Notes: generated by a model from the letters alone, not told the origin. A stretch of DNA of 64,000 nucleotides from Sinorhizobium kostiense (GCF_017874595.1 NZ_JAGILA010000001.1:124001-188000), one strand, 5' to 3'; counted from the first letter of the stretch, positions 18,023-27,541 are shown. A program made the numbers and translations.

Positions 18023-19133
18023 TGGCGGCCGCCCTTCCCGCCACGAGCGTGGCGATATCGCGCGCGAGGCGCGAGAACCCCTGCAGCAGAAGCAGTGCCG
18101 CGCCGAGCGGGATGGCAAGCTTGACCGGCCAATATTGAATGCCCCATTCGGTGAAGGATCGCTCGCCGACCGCAATCGCGTCGTTTGCGAAACGCCAACC
18201 GGTTACGAGCATGGTGCCCACAAACAGAAAGAAAAAGACCGAGGTGATGACGTCGCAGATCGCCCGGCCGCGATCCGAAAGGCGGCTGTAGACGATGTCC
18301 ACCCGAACATGGGACTCGTCCCGGTAAGCGTACGCGCCGGCTAGCATGTATTGCATCCCGAACATGAGAAACATGCTCTCGTGCACCCAATTGGTCGGCG
18401 AATTGAACACGTAGCGGCCGACCACTTCGTAATAGTAGGCGAAGACGGCGAGCACCGACCAGTATGCGACGAGTTCGCCCGTGGCCTGCACCAGCCGGTC
18501 GATTGGCCGAAGCAGCGGCAGCGGCTCCCTGACCGGGGAACTGGGCATGGCGGTCTCCATGAGAGGTTCAGGGAGGGTGGCGGGAGCGGCAGTCTCGCGC
18601 TCGCGTCTCCGCCGGACGAGCCCGGGCATGAGAAGTGCATCGCCAAGAAGCAACACGCCGAGCAGAATTCCCGAAATGCGGGCGTTGCGGTTGGAACGAC
18701 CGAGCCCTGCGACAGCCGCGGCCATCTTGGCCTGTGCCGTCTCCGCAGCCGCATTGGCTTCGGCAAGCCGATCGCCCGCCCCCTCCCTGTTCCTTGCCAC
18801 GTCCGCCGTTGCGCGCGTGACGATCCGCTCGGCACTCTGGACTTCGGAGCGGGCGAGCGACAGTGCTTCGCGACCCTCTCGCACGTCGGCACTTGTCCAG
18901 AGCACCGCCAGAAAGAAAGGAATGAACAGAAGCCCCCAGCTGCTCCTCAGATAGAAACGGTGCATGCCGATGAAGCCCGCCGAGATGAGGAAGAGGTAAG
19001 CGAGAAACAGATTAGCGCGCCCGGCCTCTCGCCGGACCCCTTCGCGATAAACCAGAAAAGCAGCGACAAGCGGGAAGACCCCGAGGCTTGCCCAATAAAG
19101 CCAATGTGGCATGACAAACGTGAGCGACGGCAT
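18012..19133 (-). CDS. TRAP small permease (DctQ) with extended N-terminal membrane and coiled-coil region
   Basis: This 373-residue protein is about twice the usual DctQ length. Residues about 225-365 are the normal four-helix DctQ domain (NWVHESMFLMFGMQYMLAGAYAYRDESHVRVD). The extra N-terminal part has three helices including GFIGMHRFYL, which resembles a TM2 domain, then an Ala/Glu-rich likely coiled coil (about 85-135), a helix, and a Pro-rich linker. AGGGG lies upstream of the start. It pairs with the dctM and dctP genes of the same operon. The role of the extension is unknown. Confidence 0.85.
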   Translation of the reverse strand: MPSLTFVMPHWLYWASLGVFPLVAAFLVYREGVRREAGRANLFLAYLFLISAGFIGMHRFYLRSSWGLLFIPFFLAVLWTSADVREGREALSLARSEVQSAERIVTRATADVARNREGAGDRLAEANAAAETAQAKMAAAVAGLGRSNRNARISGILLGVLLLGDALLMPGLVRRRRERETAAPATLPEPLMETAMPSSPVREPLPLLRPIDRLVQATGELVAYWSVLAVFAYYYEVVGRYVFNSPTNWVHESMFLMFGMQYMLAGAYAYRDESHVRVDIVYSRLSDRGRAICDVITSVFFFLFVGTMLVTGWRFANDAIAVGERSFTEWGIQYWPVKLAIPLGAALLLLQGFSRLARDIATLVAGRAAANGI

Positions 19134-19195
19134 TGAAACGCCCCTACACAGTGACGGAAGCCCCCGCCCCGAAGCGCGGTCAGATCAGCCTCGGA

Positions 19196-19237
19196 GCGGA
19201 ACGCGGGAATGCCTGCGACTTTCTTCCCGCTTTCCGC
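19196..19237 (-). promoter_or_regulatory. Intercistronic hairpin between dctP and dctQ
   Basis: GCGGAACGCGGGAA (19196-19209) pairs with TTCCCGCTTTCCGC (19224-19237) with one mismatch and a 14-base loop. It lies in the 168-bp gap after the dctP stop. Such stems commonly stabilise the upstream binding-protein message or partly terminate transcription so that more binding protein than permease is made. Confidence 0.6.
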
Positions 19238-19301
19238 TTCAATTCTTCAGCATCGACCACGTCTTGCGTTTTGAGGTCGGCTGGACCTCAGATCATGCTG
19301 T

Positions 19302-20417
19302 CTAAAGATCGACCGATAGACCTTGATACATGTCGGGCGTGACGTAACCGAGGGTCGGGTTTTCCATCATCTCGAGCTGCAGCTTGAAGATGCGAGCCGC
19401 GTCCTTGTCCTTGTTTGCCCATTCGAACCAGATCGGCACGGCGATTTCCTGGAACCGCTCCACATCCTCCTGGCCGAGCCGATTGATCTCGATGCCTGCA
19501 TCGGTGAATTTCTGCCAGGCTTCCATGTCGGCTTTCTGGATCGCGCCGAAATGGATGTTGGAATAAACTTGGATTTCGTCCTCGACGAATCGCTTCAGAT
19601 TGTCGGGCAAGTTGTTCCAGACATTCATGTTGACGGCGAAATCCATGAGGTCGACCGGCTGGTGCAGCGCCATCAGGCCCGGCGGTCCCATCGAGATGTA
19701 CTTCGTCACCTGCTGGAAGCCGAGCGCCCAATTGACGGCCGGACCGGTGTAGTCGGCCGCGTCGATGGTGCCCTTCTCCAGCGCCGAAAAGACCTCTCCG
19801 CCCGGAAGCAGGGTCGTCTTCGCTCCGGCTTTCGCGAAGGTTTCGGCGATCATGCCGCCCGGAACGCGCAGTTTAAGATCCCTGAAATCCTCGATCGAAC
19901 GGATCGGCGTCTTCGAATGGATGATGTTGGCACCATGGTGGATGCGGTCGACGTAATAAAGGCCCTGCGCCGCGTAAACATCGCGCGCCACCTGCAAGCC
20001 GCCCTTCGAATAGAAGAAGATGTCCCACTCGTGCGGATAACGCAGCCCCATCGTGTAGGAACTCAGGAAGGCCGTCGCCGGCAGCCTGCCGGCCCAGTAC
20101 AGGGAGAACGAGTTCATCGCCTCCAGGACGCCGTTCTTGACCCCGTCGAATAGTTCGAAATCACCGACGATGTCCTTGGCCTTGAACGCTTGAAATTCGA
20201 GCTGCCCGCCAGTCTTCTCCTTGATGCTGCCACACCAGTTCTGGAATGTTTCCAACCCGACGCCGGCCGGCCACGAGGTCTGTACCTTCCAGATGATGGT
20301 ATCGGCCGCACCGGCCTTGCGCACCCATGGTGCCGCCAGAAGGGCGGCAGCCGAACCTGCGACAAGTCCGCTCGTTTTCAGAAAAACTCGCCGGGATGAT
20401 GCATGTTCTTTGCTCAT
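19302..20417 (-). CDS. TRAP transporter solute-binding protein with Tat signal, hydroxyproline operon
   Basis: This 371-residue protein starts with a twin-arginine signal (SSRRVFLKTSG, hydrophobic stretch, cleavage near residue 38), followed by a DctP-type fold similar to the TakP alpha-keto acid binding subgroup (IIWKVQTSWPAGVG at the mature start, LRVPGGMIAETFAKAG mid-protein). The start at 20417 has GGGAGGAA. It is separated from the upstream catabolic genes by 225 bp and may have its own promoter. The ligand is not provable; hydroxyproline is suggested by the genes upstream. Confidence 0.87.
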   Translation of the reverse strand: MSKEHASSRRVFLKTSGLVAGSAAALLAAPWVRKAGAADTIIWKVQTSWPAGVGLETFQNWCGSIKEKTGGQLEFQAFKAKDIVGDFELFDGVKNGVLEAMNSFSLYWAGRLPATAFLSSYTMGLRYPHEWDIFFYSKGGLQVARDVYAAQGLYYVDRIHHGANIIHSKTPIRSIEDFRDLKLRVPGGMIAETFAKAGAKTTLLPGGEVFSALEKGTIDAADYTGPAVNWALGFQQVTKYISMGPPGLMALHQPVDLMDFAVNMNVWNNLPDNLKRFVEDEIQVYSNIHFGAIQKADMEAWQKFTDAGIEINRLGQEDVERFQEIAVPIWFEWANKDKDAARIFKLQLEMMENPTLGYVTPDMYQGLSVDL

Positions 20418-20477
20418 CTTGGTTCCTCCCTGCCTCGCCAGGCACAATTGCGTGCCTTTGCCGGTATTTAACCACAT

Positions 20478-20495
20478 TTGGTAGTTCCGGACCAA
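20478..20495. promoter_or_regulatory. Candidate operator upstream of the Tat-TRAP genes
   Basis: TTGGT at 20478-20482 and ACCAA at 20491-20495 form a dyad 61 bp upstream of the dctP start, in the only gap over 200 bp inside the operon. It resembles generic GntR half-sites but differs from the TTGTCGACAA sites further upstream. Confidence 0.3.
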
Positions 20496-20642
20496 TTTTC
20501 GAGCTTCACATTTCCTTCAATTGTCCGCAGCCGGCGCGTTGCTCCTTCGGTACGCTTGTTCACCCCCTCGCGCTGCCGGGCATCTCGCTTTTCTCAAATA
20601 GCTGCACAATCGGCGTTCGCGGCAGCAGCCTCCTCGCTCGGC

Positions 20643-21671
20643 TCAGCGCGCGCCCCAAGTATCAGTCAGACGATAGCCTTCCGGCCAGGGATCGGAGGGA
20701 TCGAGCAGGTGCTGGTGGATTCCGGTTATCCAGGCGCGACCAGAGATCTCCGGCAGGATCGCGGGGCGACCGCCGACCTTCGTGGCACCGAGAATGCGGC
20801 CGGTGAAGGTCGAACCGATCATCGAGACCGCCGTCAGCTGCTCGCCCGCCTCCATCTCCCCGCGCGCCTTGAGCACAGCCATCCGTGCCGATAGGGCCGT
20901 GCCCGTCGGCGAGCGGTCGACCTTGCCGGGTTGGATGGCAACGGCGGCCCCGGCGCGCAGCCCGTCTGCTGTCCGCTGCACGGGACCGGCGAAGAGGCAG
21001 AAGGAGAAATGCCGCCAATCTCCATTTTCGGGATGATGGAAGCCGAGTTGCGCATTGGCCGCATTGGTGATCCTGACGCCCAAGCGGGCAATATCGTGCG
21101 CCTCGTCCGGCGTGAGCCCGAAGCCCATCGCGGCGGCATCGACGATCACGAAACTGTCGCCGCCATAGGCGGTGTCGACGGTGAGCGTGCCTAGTCCGTC
21201 GACCTCGACTTTTGCGTCAAGCCGCTCCGCAAAGCTGGGCAGATTCTCAACAAAGATGCGCTCGGCCTTGCCATTGCGGCATTCTGCCCGCACGCGCACG
21301 AGACCGCCGGGTGCTTCGAGCGTGATCTCGGTCACCGGCTCCTTCATCGGCAGGATGCCGCTGTCGAGCAGCACGGTCGCGACGCAGATCGAGTTCGAGC
21401 CGGACATCGGCGGCGTATCTTCCGGCTCCATGATGATGAAGGCGGCGTCGGCCTCCGGGTGCTTTGGCGGCACCAGCAGATTGACATGGCGGAAAACCCC
21501 GCCGCGCGGCTCGTTCAGGACGAAGTTGCGCAAGCTCTGGTCGCGGGCGATCCAACGGCTCTGCTCCCAGATCGTCTCGCCCGGCGGGGCTGCTACGCCG
21601 CCAATGATCACGTCGCCGACCTCTCCTTCGGCATGGGCGGAGATCACATGAATGGCCTTCACGCTACGCAT
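20643..21671 (-). CDS. trans-3-hydroxy-L-proline dehydratase (proline racemase fold)
   Basis: This 342-residue protein has the proline racemase fold, but both racemase cysteines are replaced: Ser90 in [10 protein letters not shown] and Thr256 in [12 protein letters not shown]. That Ser/Thr pair and the overall sequence fit bacterial trans-3-hydroxy-L-proline dehydratases, which make delta-1-pyrroline-2-carboxylate rather than epimerise proline. It lies 22 bp downstream of the aconitase-X gene, which acts on the cis-3 isomer, so both isomers would give the same product. No pyrroline-2-carboxylate reductase is nearby. Confidence 0.87.
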   Translation of the reverse strand: MRSVKAIHVISAHAEGEVGDVIIGGVAAPPGETIWEQSRWIARDQSLRNFVLNEPRGGVFRHVNLLVPPKHPEADAAFIIMEPEDTPPMSGSNSICVATVLLDSGILPMKEPVTEITLEAPGGLVRVRAECRNGKAERIFVENLPSFAERLDAKVEVDGLGTLTVDTAYGGDSFVIVDAAAMGFGLTPDEAHDIARLGVRITNAANAQLGFHHPENGDWRHFSFCLFAGPVQRTADGLRAGAAVAIQPGKVDRSPTGTALSARMAVLKARGEMEAGEQLTAVSMIGSTFTGRILGATKVGGRPAILPEISGRAWITGIHQHLLDPSDPWPEGYRLTDTWGAR

Positions 21672-21693
21672 CGTTATGCTCCTTGACAGACCC

Positions 21694-23385
21694 TCAGGCG
21701 AGCCAATCCGGCAGCCGTGCGGCGGCGCGGCCGGTCAAGGCGGCCGAGACGCAATCGACCAGGCCGCCGAAGCGTACCGCGCGCCCGGAGAGGCCGGGAC
21801 CGTAATGGGCGTATTTTCCCGAGTTCGTCATCACTGCGCGGGTCCCCGGCGGGAACACCGGTTCCGAGATCGAACACCAGCAGATATCCGGCAGAACCTG
21901 AACGCCGCTTTCTTCCAGCCGCTGAAGGATTCCCTCCGTTCTCGCCTCCGCTATGACCTGATGCCCGGTGGTGACGATCACCGCGACGTCCGCATCCCGC
22001 CTGCGACCGGCGAACGCCTCGGCCAGCGCGCGACATTCCGCCAGCGAGGCGTGAGGACTGCCGATGGCAACGAGGTTCACCTCCTCCGGACCATCGTTCA
22101 ACTGCGACCAGGCGGCAACCATGTCGGCGCGGGTGATCTTCACATAGTCGGTATGTTCTGCCAGTGTGCCGTCCGCCTCGGGCGTGACGCCCTCGACATG
22201 CAGCATCGGCGCGGCCGACGTGGTCCCGAAGGCTGCGCAAAGCGCCTTGAGATCATCGCGCGACGGGCGGGCGGGCGCTAATCCTCGCAGCAGCGGGACT
22301 CGATCGGTAGCCGCGCGGCCGGCGAGATAGCCGGTCAGAGGCCAGAAGGCGTCGTCCACGTGATCCGGCAGTTCCACATCGATGACACGCCGGGCGTTAC
22401 GATGCTCGTCGAGATAGACGCCGGTGAGCGGCGCCCGTCCGGTAAGCGCGATGCAAAGATCGAGGAAGTCGGGGTGCTTCGCCGTCCGCGCGCCGAGCAC
22501 GCTATTGGCAAAGATAACGGCATTGGATTCCGCCCAGGCGATCGCCTCGCCCGGCCTCGGTGCGCCATCGAGCAAATAGGGAGAGCAAGTGAATGTCGGT
22601 TGGCAACCCATGCGGACATAGGCATCGGCGAGCCGCGCCGCCGGGGCGCCAAATGAGGCCGGCACGCCCTGCCGTCGCCAATGGGCGTAATCGACCGAAA
22701 TGGCGTTCATTGTCGTCGGCACGCGCACGCGCGCGCCGAGTTCGGCGATTTTCTCGGCAAAGGAGAGGTTCGCGGGGCTGGCATAGATGCAACCGTCGAT
22801 ATGGGCCTGCACCACATCAACGAGACCACGCGCCCCCTGCTCGACCGCCATGGCGCAGATGATGCGCATCGCCTGCTGAACGGCGGCGCCTTCCTCTCCC
22901 TCGAGCATGGCGCGGTCGACCGCGGTTAGGTCGAGCGCAGCCCTCGCCTGCGGTATCAAGGGGATGCTGAGCCCGTCAGCTTCAACCGCGCCGTCGCCAA
23001 TCCGAGCCGTCTTCGCGCCCGCCAAGGCCGCAAAAGCTTGCGGGCTCAAACGCAGCACCGGCAGCCGCTTGCCAAACATCTCGGACGCGACCAGCGCACC
23101 GAGCGTCAGCACGTCCTCGGGCTCCGAAAAGACGAGGGCGGCCGGCGCGCATCCCGAGAGCGCGAGGTTCAGCAGCACGCCCGATCCCGAGCACGAGCCC
23201 CTGCTCGAAGGCAGCATGAGGATGGAGCCGGCAAGCGAAACCCCATGCAGCGGATGGTGAACGTCGATCACCTGGCCGGTGGCCGAATCGACCCCGCCCC
23301 AAAAGCTCAGCGCTTCCCACGTGGCAACGACAGGCCCCTCGGCCGAGCCCCCGAGAACGCTTAGCCCCGGTCCCAGGCCGCTCAT
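21694..23385 (-). CDS. Aconitase X, probable cis-3-hydroxy-L-proline dehydratase
   Basis: This 563-residue protein fuses the small AcnX domain (DUF126-like, about residues 1-135, with [10 protein letters not shown]) to the large AcnX domain (DUF521-like, from about 150, with [23 protein letters not shown]). Fused AcnX proteins of bacteria have been shown to dehydrate cis-3-hydroxy-L-proline to pyrroline-2-carboxylate. Its start overlaps the epimerase stop by 4 bp (ATGA), and the trans-3-hydroxyproline dehydratase gene follows, which supports that role over mevalonate-type AcnX functions. Confidence 0.87.
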   Translation of the reverse strand: MSGLGPGLSVLGGSAEGPVVATWEALSFWGGVDSATGQVIDVHHPLHGVSLAGSILMLPSSRGSCSGSGVLLNLALSGCAPAALVFSEPEDVLTLGALVASEMFGKRLPVLRLSPQAFAALAGAKTARIGDGAVEADGLSIPLIPQARAALDLTAVDRAMLEGEEGAAVQQAMRIICAMAVEQGARGLVDVVQAHIDGCIYASPANLSFAEKIAELGARVRVPTTMNAISVDYAHWRRQGVPASFGAPAARLADAYVRMGCQPTFTCSPYLLDGAPRPGEAIAWAESNAVIFANSVLGARTAKHPDFLDLCIALTGRAPLTGVYLDEHRNARRVIDVELPDHVDDAFWPLTGYLAGRAATDRVPLLRGLAPARPSRDDLKALCAAFGTTSAAPMLHVEGVTPEADGTLAEHTDYVKITRADMVAAWSQLNDGPEEVNLVAIGSPHASLAECRALAEAFAGRRRDADVAVIVTTGHQVIAEARTEGILQRLEESGVQVLPDICWCSISEPVFPPGTRAVMTNSGKYAHYGPGLSGRAVRFGGLVDCVSAALTGRAAARLPDWLA

Positions 23386-24383
23386 TTTACGACGAAGCCG
23401 TGGGCGAAGGGGTCGCGGTCGTCGATGAAGATGGTGTTGTAGCCGGTCATCCGCGCCCAGCCGGCGATGGAGGGAATGATAGCGTCGCGATCCGCGACCT
23501 TCGCTGCTGCCTCTACCCGCCCCTTGAACAGGGAACCGATGATCGACTCGTGCACGAATTCAGCACCAACCTTGAGCTTGCCCTTGGCGCAGAGTTGCGC
23601 CATCCGAGCCGAGGTGCCGGTGCCGCAAGGCGAGCGGTCGATCGCCTTCTCGCCGTAGAACACGGCGTTGCGCGCATCAGCGCCCTCCCGCGACGGCTTG
23701 CCCGTCCACTGAATATGGCTGAGGCCACGGATTTCGGGATGCAGCGGGTGCACGAACTCGTATTTGGCGTTCAGAGCGGCGCGCAGTTTCGGGCTCCAGC
23801 CGACGAGTTCGCCCGCCGTATGGTCGGCCATGTCGCGGAAGTTCTTCTGAGGCTCGACGATAGCGTAGAAATTGCCGCCATAGGCGACGTCAACGACGAT
23901 CTCGCCAAGGCCCTCGACCTCGGCCGTCAGACCTTCCGCATAAAGGAAGCTTGGGACATTGGTGAGCCGCACCTCCTCGACGAAGCGGCCCTCCTGGCGA
24001 TAGGTGATATCGACCTTTCCCGCCGGTGCGTCGATCGACAATTTCCCGGGCTCGCGCGGCGTAATGAGGCCGTTCTCGATGGCCATGGTGATGGTGCCGA
24101 TGGTGCCGTGCCCGCACATCGGCAGGCAGCCGGAGGTCTCGATGAAAAGCACGGCCACGTCGCAGTCCGGCCGGGTCGGCGGATAGAGGATCGAGCCCGA
24201 CATCATGTCGTGGCCACGTGGCTCGAACATCAACCCCGTGCGGATCCAATCGAATTCCTTAAGGAAATGCGCACGCTTTTCCAGCATGTTCGCGCCTTCG
24301 AGCCGCGGCCCTCCGCCGGAGACGAGGCGAACGGGGTTTCCGCAGGTATGCCCGTCGATACAGGAAAAGGTATGGGTGGCCAT
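23382..24383 (-). CDS. 4-hydroxyproline 2-epimerase (proline racemase family)
   Basis: This 333-residue enzyme has both catalytic cysteines of the racemase family: Cys90 in [11 protein letters not shown] and Cys253 in [12 protein letters not shown]. With an oxidase and a DapA-like deaminase beside it, it most likely converts trans-4-hydroxy-L-proline to cis-4-hydroxy-D-proline. The start at 24383 has GAGG about 9 bases upstream, and the family N-terminus ([18 protein letters not shown]) begins there. The longer upstream frame is a read-through of the oxidase gene region. Confidence 0.92.
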   Translation of the reverse strand: MATHTFSCIDGHTCGNPVRLVSGGGPRLEGANMLEKRAHFLKEFDWIRTGLMFEPRGHDMMSGSILYPPTRPDCDVAVLFIETSGCLPMCGHGTIGTITMAIENGLITPREPGKLSIDAPAGKVDITYRQEGRFVEEVRLTNVPSFLYAEGLTAEVEGLGEIVVDVAYGGNFYAIVEPQKNFRDMADHTAGELVGWSPKLRAALNAKYEFVHPLHPEIRGLSHIQWTGKPSREGADARNAVFYGEKAIDRSPCGTGTSARMAQLCAKGKLKVGAEFVHESIIGSLFKGRVEAAAKVADRDAIIPSIAGWARMTGYNTIFIDDRDPFAHGFVVK

Positions 24384-24397
24384 GATCGAAACCTCTA

Positions 24398-25642
24398 TCA
24401 GAATCTTTGCGGTGAAAAGGATGCGATGTCGATAGCAAGCGCGCTGCCGGTGAGAAGATCGCCAACGAGCCGCGCGGTGCCGGCCGATTGCGTAAGGCCC
24501 AGATGGCCATGACCGAAAGCATAGATCACCCGCGGCGTGGCACGGGCACGGCCGATCGCCGGCAGGCTGTCGGGCAGCGAGGGACGGAAGCCCATCCATT
24601 GCACGCCGCCCTCGGGTTTCAGCCCGGGCAGGAATGATTGTGCCTTCCGGAGCATCGCCTCCGAGCGGCGGAAGTTCGGCGGCAGATCTAAACCTCCGAG
24701 CTCCACGGCCCCGCCCACGCGAATTCCGGTCGAGAGCCGCGTGACGACAAAGCCATGGCCACCGAACGTGATCTGAGTGCGCAGATTGAAAGCATCGGAG
24801 GGTAGTGTCGTGTTGTAGCCGCGCTCGGTTTCAAGCGGGATGCGCTCGCCGATGGTCCGCGCTATCCGGTGCGAGAAGGCGCCTGCGGCAAGCACAACCT
24901 GCCCCGCCCGCTGCATCCTGCCGTCTGCGGAATAGACCGCAACCCCAGGCTCGATCGGCTTAAGCGCAGTTACCTCCGCCCGCTCGATCGTCCCGCCCTT
25001 GGCGCGAAAGTGATCCGCCAGTGCCAGCGTATAGAGCTTCGGGTCGGCAATGGAATACCAGCCGGGCGTGAAGGTGCCATGAGTGAAGCGCGGCGCAAGC
25101 CCCGGCTGGATTTCGGCAATGCCGGCAGCTTCGAGGTGACGGAATTCGATCCCGTGCTCCTCCCGCGCGCGCCAGCCGGCAAGCGAGGTCTTGAATTCCG
25201 CCTCACCCTCATAAACCTGAAGGTTTCCGTCCTTGCGCATCATGGGCTTCGTGCCGGTGCGCTCCAGAAAGGGCTCCAGCTCGGCCTTCGAAAGATCCAT
25301 CAAGGCCGTCTGCGCGGCGACGGAATGCGCGACGCGGCTCGGCGCGCAGGCGCGCCAGAAGCGGAACATCCACGGCGCTATCTTTAGGGCATAGGCGGGC
25401 GCCACCGTCAGCGGCCCGAGCGGGTCGATGAGCCATTTCGGCGCCTTCCGGAGGATGCCGGGCGATGCGAGCGGCAGGATGTCGGTGAAGGCAAAAGCCC
25501 CGGCATTGCCAGCAGAGGCCCCGGCGGCAGGCCCCTCGCGATCGAGCACCACGACTGACAGGCCGCGGGCCTGCGCAGCGATTGCGGCGGAGAGCCCTAT
25601 GACCCCTGCGCCGATAACGATGACGTCGGGTTCGGCCGTCAT
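24398..25642 (-). CDS. FAD-dependent D-hydroxyproline/D-amino acid oxidase (DadA-like)
   Basis: This 414-residue DAO-family protein has the dinucleotide motif VIGAGVIGLSAAIAA near residue 8 and a C-terminal flavin-binding stretch (YAFGHGHLGLTQSAGTARLV). Between the 4-hydroxyproline epimerase (14 bp downstream) and a DapA-like gene, it probably oxidises cis-4-hydroxy-D-proline to 1-pyrroline-4-hydroxy-2-carboxylate, passing electrons to the respiratory chain or oxygen. The start at 25642 lacks a strong ribosome site; upstream codons are possible. Confidence 0.87.
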   Translation of the reverse strand: MTAEPDVIVIGAGVIGLSAAIAAQARGLSVVVLDREGPAAGASAGNAGAFAFTDILPLASPGILRKAPKWLIDPLGPLTVAPAYALKIAPWMFRFWRACAPSRVAHSVAAQTALMDLSKAELEPFLERTGTKPMMRKDGNLQVYEGEAEFKTSLAGWRAREEHGIEFRHLEAAGIAEIQPGLAPRFTHGTFTPGWYSIADPKLYTLALADHFRAKGGTIERAEVTALKPIEPGVAVYSADGRMQRAGQVVLAAGAFSHRIARTIGERIPLETERGYNTTLPSDAFNLRTQITFGGHGFVVTRLSTGIRVGGAVELGGLDLPPNFRRSEAMLRKAQSFLPGLKPEGGVQWMGFRPSLPDSLPAIGRARATPRVIYAFGHGHLGLTQSAGTARLVGDLLTGSALAIDIASFSPQRF

Positions 25643-25752
25643 CGCTCGTCCACCGGATGCCGGCGAGACCGACGGCATCTCGCTGTCGCCGACAGGATCG
25701 ATTGCTTCAACGCAGGTCCTCCCGCTCCACGACCGGATCAGGGCTTATAACT

Positions 25753-26700
25753 CTAAACGGCGCCGGGAAGCCTGCTCCATTCGGCATACCAGGCGTTGAA
25801 GAGCTTGAATTGGGCCTCGACATAGCCGCGTTGGCTTTCGGTGAGTGTGTCGGTTTCGTTGAAATGCAGCCTGTATTCCTCGTCCCCCTTCAGCACCATC
25901 ATGTGCTTGAAATAGAGAACAAGGTCTGGGCCTTCATCGAAAGACGAGAGCACAGCGAGCGCCTGCTCCAGTTCCTGGGCACGCTGCCGCGCTTCCACAT
26001 CGCCGCGGGCGGCGGCCCGGCACAGATTACAAAGGTGAATGACCTCCTTCGGCAGCACGTTGCCGATGCCGGTAATGGCTCCGGTCGCCCCGCAGTTCAC
26101 GAAGCCGTGGAAGACGGCGGTATCGACGCCGATCATCAGCGAAACGTCGTCGTCACGGCTAGTGATGTGCTCAGCGGCATAGCGCAGGTCGGCAGGACCG
26201 CCGAATTCCTTGAACCCCACCAGGTTCGGATGCTCCGCGCGCAGTGCGAAGAACAGGTCGGCGCGCGTGGCGAAGCCGTAATAGGGGCTGTTGTAGATTA
26301 CTGCCGGAAGCTCCGGGGCGGCCGAGAGAATCGCCTTGAAATGCGCCCTCTGGGCAACGAGCGAGGGACCGCGCGAGAGCACCCGCGGAATGACCATCAG
26401 CCCTTGAGCACCGACCTTCTGCGCGTGCGCGGCGTGTGCGACGGCCGAGGCGCTGTTGATTGCCCCCGTGCCGACGATCACCGGCACGCCCGCCTTCACC
26501 AGACGCTCCACGCCTTCCATGCGCTGAGCGTCGGTCAGAAGCGGCCAATCGCCCATGGAGCCGCAATAGACGACGGCCGACATTCCCTCGGCGATCAACT
26601 CCTTCCCCTTGCGGACAAGTGCATCGAAATCCGGGCTGCGGTCCTCCTTGCACGGGGTCATCAGCGCGGGGATTACACCTGAGAAAATCGTAGCCTTCAT
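25753..26700 (-). CDS. DapA-family 1-pyrroline-4-hydroxy-2-carboxylate deaminase
   Basis: This 315-residue TIM-barrel protein has the DapA/NAL family features: GVIPALMTPC at the start, YNSPYYG with the conserved tyrosine, and the Schiff-base lysine in VGFKEFGG. In hydroxyproline operons this enzyme converts 1-pyrroline-4-hydroxy-2-carboxylate to alpha-ketoglutarate semialdehyde and ammonia. GAGGAGTTGGAG precedes the ATG at 26700. It is the first enzyme gene after the gntR gene, with a perfect dyad between them. Confidence 0.87.
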   Translation of the reverse strand: MKATIFSGVIPALMTPCKEDRSPDFDALVRKGKELIAEGMSAVVYCGSMGDWPLLTDAQRMEGVERLVKAGVPVIVGTGAINSASAVAHAAHAQKVGAQGLMVIPRVLSRGPSLVAQRAHFKAILSAAPELPAVIYNSPYYGFATRADLFFALRAEHPNLVGFKEFGGPADLRYAAEHITSRDDDVSLMIGVDTAVFHGFVNCGATGAITGIGNVLPKEVIHLCNLCRAAARGDVEARQRAQELEQALAVLSSFDEGPDLVLYFKHMMVLKGDEEYRLHFNETDTLTESQRGYVEAQFKLFNAWYAEWSRLPGAV

Positions 26701-26792
26701 CTCCAACTCCTCATTGGCCCGCGGTCTCGCAGTGACACCATGCGGCGACCGGGCCGGTCTATGCGTCGAGAACAAATACCACTTGTATTTTA

Positions 26793-26804
26793 TTTGTCGA
26801 CAAA
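26793..26804. promoter_or_regulatory. GntR operator upstream of the hydroxyproline genes
   Basis: TTTGTCGACAAA is a perfect 12-bp palindrome 92 bp upstream of the deaminase start and just after the gntR stop. It fits the FadR-subfamily pattern TNGT-N-ACNA. The core TTGTCGACA recurs at 27531-27539 in front of gntR itself. Confidence 0.6.
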
Positions 26805-26811
26805 AATCGCC

Positions 26812-27519
26812 TTAAAGCGCGAGATCCAGCCGACCGGTGCGGGCAAAAAGCTTCTGGATCTGCGCGACGATCTGCTCCGCATGGGCACGGGCCAATCGGT
26901 CGGCAGCCTCCGCGTCCCGGGCCGCAATCACGGCGATCATCTCCTCATGCTCGTCGACAAAGCGCTGCGGGAGGCGATCGTCGTAGGACTGGTAGTAAAG
27001 CCGCAGGATGCGCCGCCCCTCATCGAGAAGCCTATTGAAGAGACCGGTGAAATAGGGGTTGCGGCCGGCCTCGGCGATCGCCGAGTGGAAAGCAGCATTG
27101 GTGGCGATCATCGCCAGCGCGTCCTGTGCCCTGACTGCGGCGGCGAACTCGGCCTGGCGCGCCCGGATCACCTCCAGGTCCTCCGGGCGGTGGTGCTGGG
27201 CGGCGAGCCGCGTCGTAACGCGATACATCAGCACCAGTGCATCGAAGAACGTGTGCAGGTTCAGGAAATTAATGTTCGCGACCATGGTCGAGCGGTTGGG
27301 CAGTGTATCGATCAGCCCCTCCCCCGCGAGCCGCACGAGCGCCTCGCGGATCGGCGTGCGCGACATCTTGAAACGCTCGGCGAGTTGTACCTCGTCGATC
27401 GGGCTGCCGGGCGGCAGTACGAGGTCGAGGATTTCGTCGCGCAGCAGATCGTAAACCACCTTCACGCCGGAACCGCGCTTGCGTTCTGGCATCGAATTGC
27501 TGGTGTCGCTGTCGCTCAT
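26812..27519 (-). CDS. GntR-family (FadR subfamily) regulator of hydroxyproline genes
   Basis: This 235-residue protein has a winged helix-turn-helix (about residues 18-82, with QLAERFKMSRTPIREALVRL) and an FCD effector domain containing the NAAFHSAIAEAGRNPYF helix. AAGGAG lies upstream of the ATG at 27519. It is the first gene of the leftward hydroxyproline operon and probably represses it, responding to a pathway intermediate; rhizobial hydroxyproline clusters are known to use a GntR repressor. Its own ribosome-site region carries a copy of the operator, suggesting autoregulation. Confidence 0.87.
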   Translation of the reverse strand: MSDSDTSNSMPERKRGSGVKVVYDLLRDEILDLVLPPGSPIDEVQLAERFKMSRTPIREALVRLAGEGLIDTLPNRSTMVANINFLNLHTFFDALVLMYRVTTRLAAQHHRPEDLEVIRARQAEFAAAVRAQDALAMIATNAAFHSAIAEAGRNPYFTGLFNRLLDEGRRILRLYYQSYDDRLPQRFVDEHEEMIAVIAARDAEAADRLARAHAEQIVAQIQKLFARTGRLDLAL

Positions 27520-27529
27520 CCGTAATCTC

Positions 27530-27541
27530 CTTGTCGACAGG
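27530..27541. promoter_or_regulatory. GntR operator overlapping the gntR leader
   Basis: CTTGTCGACAGG contains TTGTCGACA, the same 9 bases found in the palindrome at 26793-26804. It lies 11-22 bp upstream of the gntR ATG and overlaps its AAGGAG ribosome site, so a bound repressor would block its own gene. Confidence 0.5.

Noticed and set aside
20643..21671. Second proline racemase or 4-hydroxyproline epimerase
   Set aside because: Both catalytic cysteines are replaced (Ser90, Thr256), which excludes the two-Cys racemase mechanism.
21694..23385. Canonical aconitase or mevalonate phosphate dehydratase
   Set aside because: The fused small-large AcnX layout and the operon with hydroxyproline enzymes point to cis-3-hydroxyproline dehydratase; no mevalonate pathway gene is nearby.
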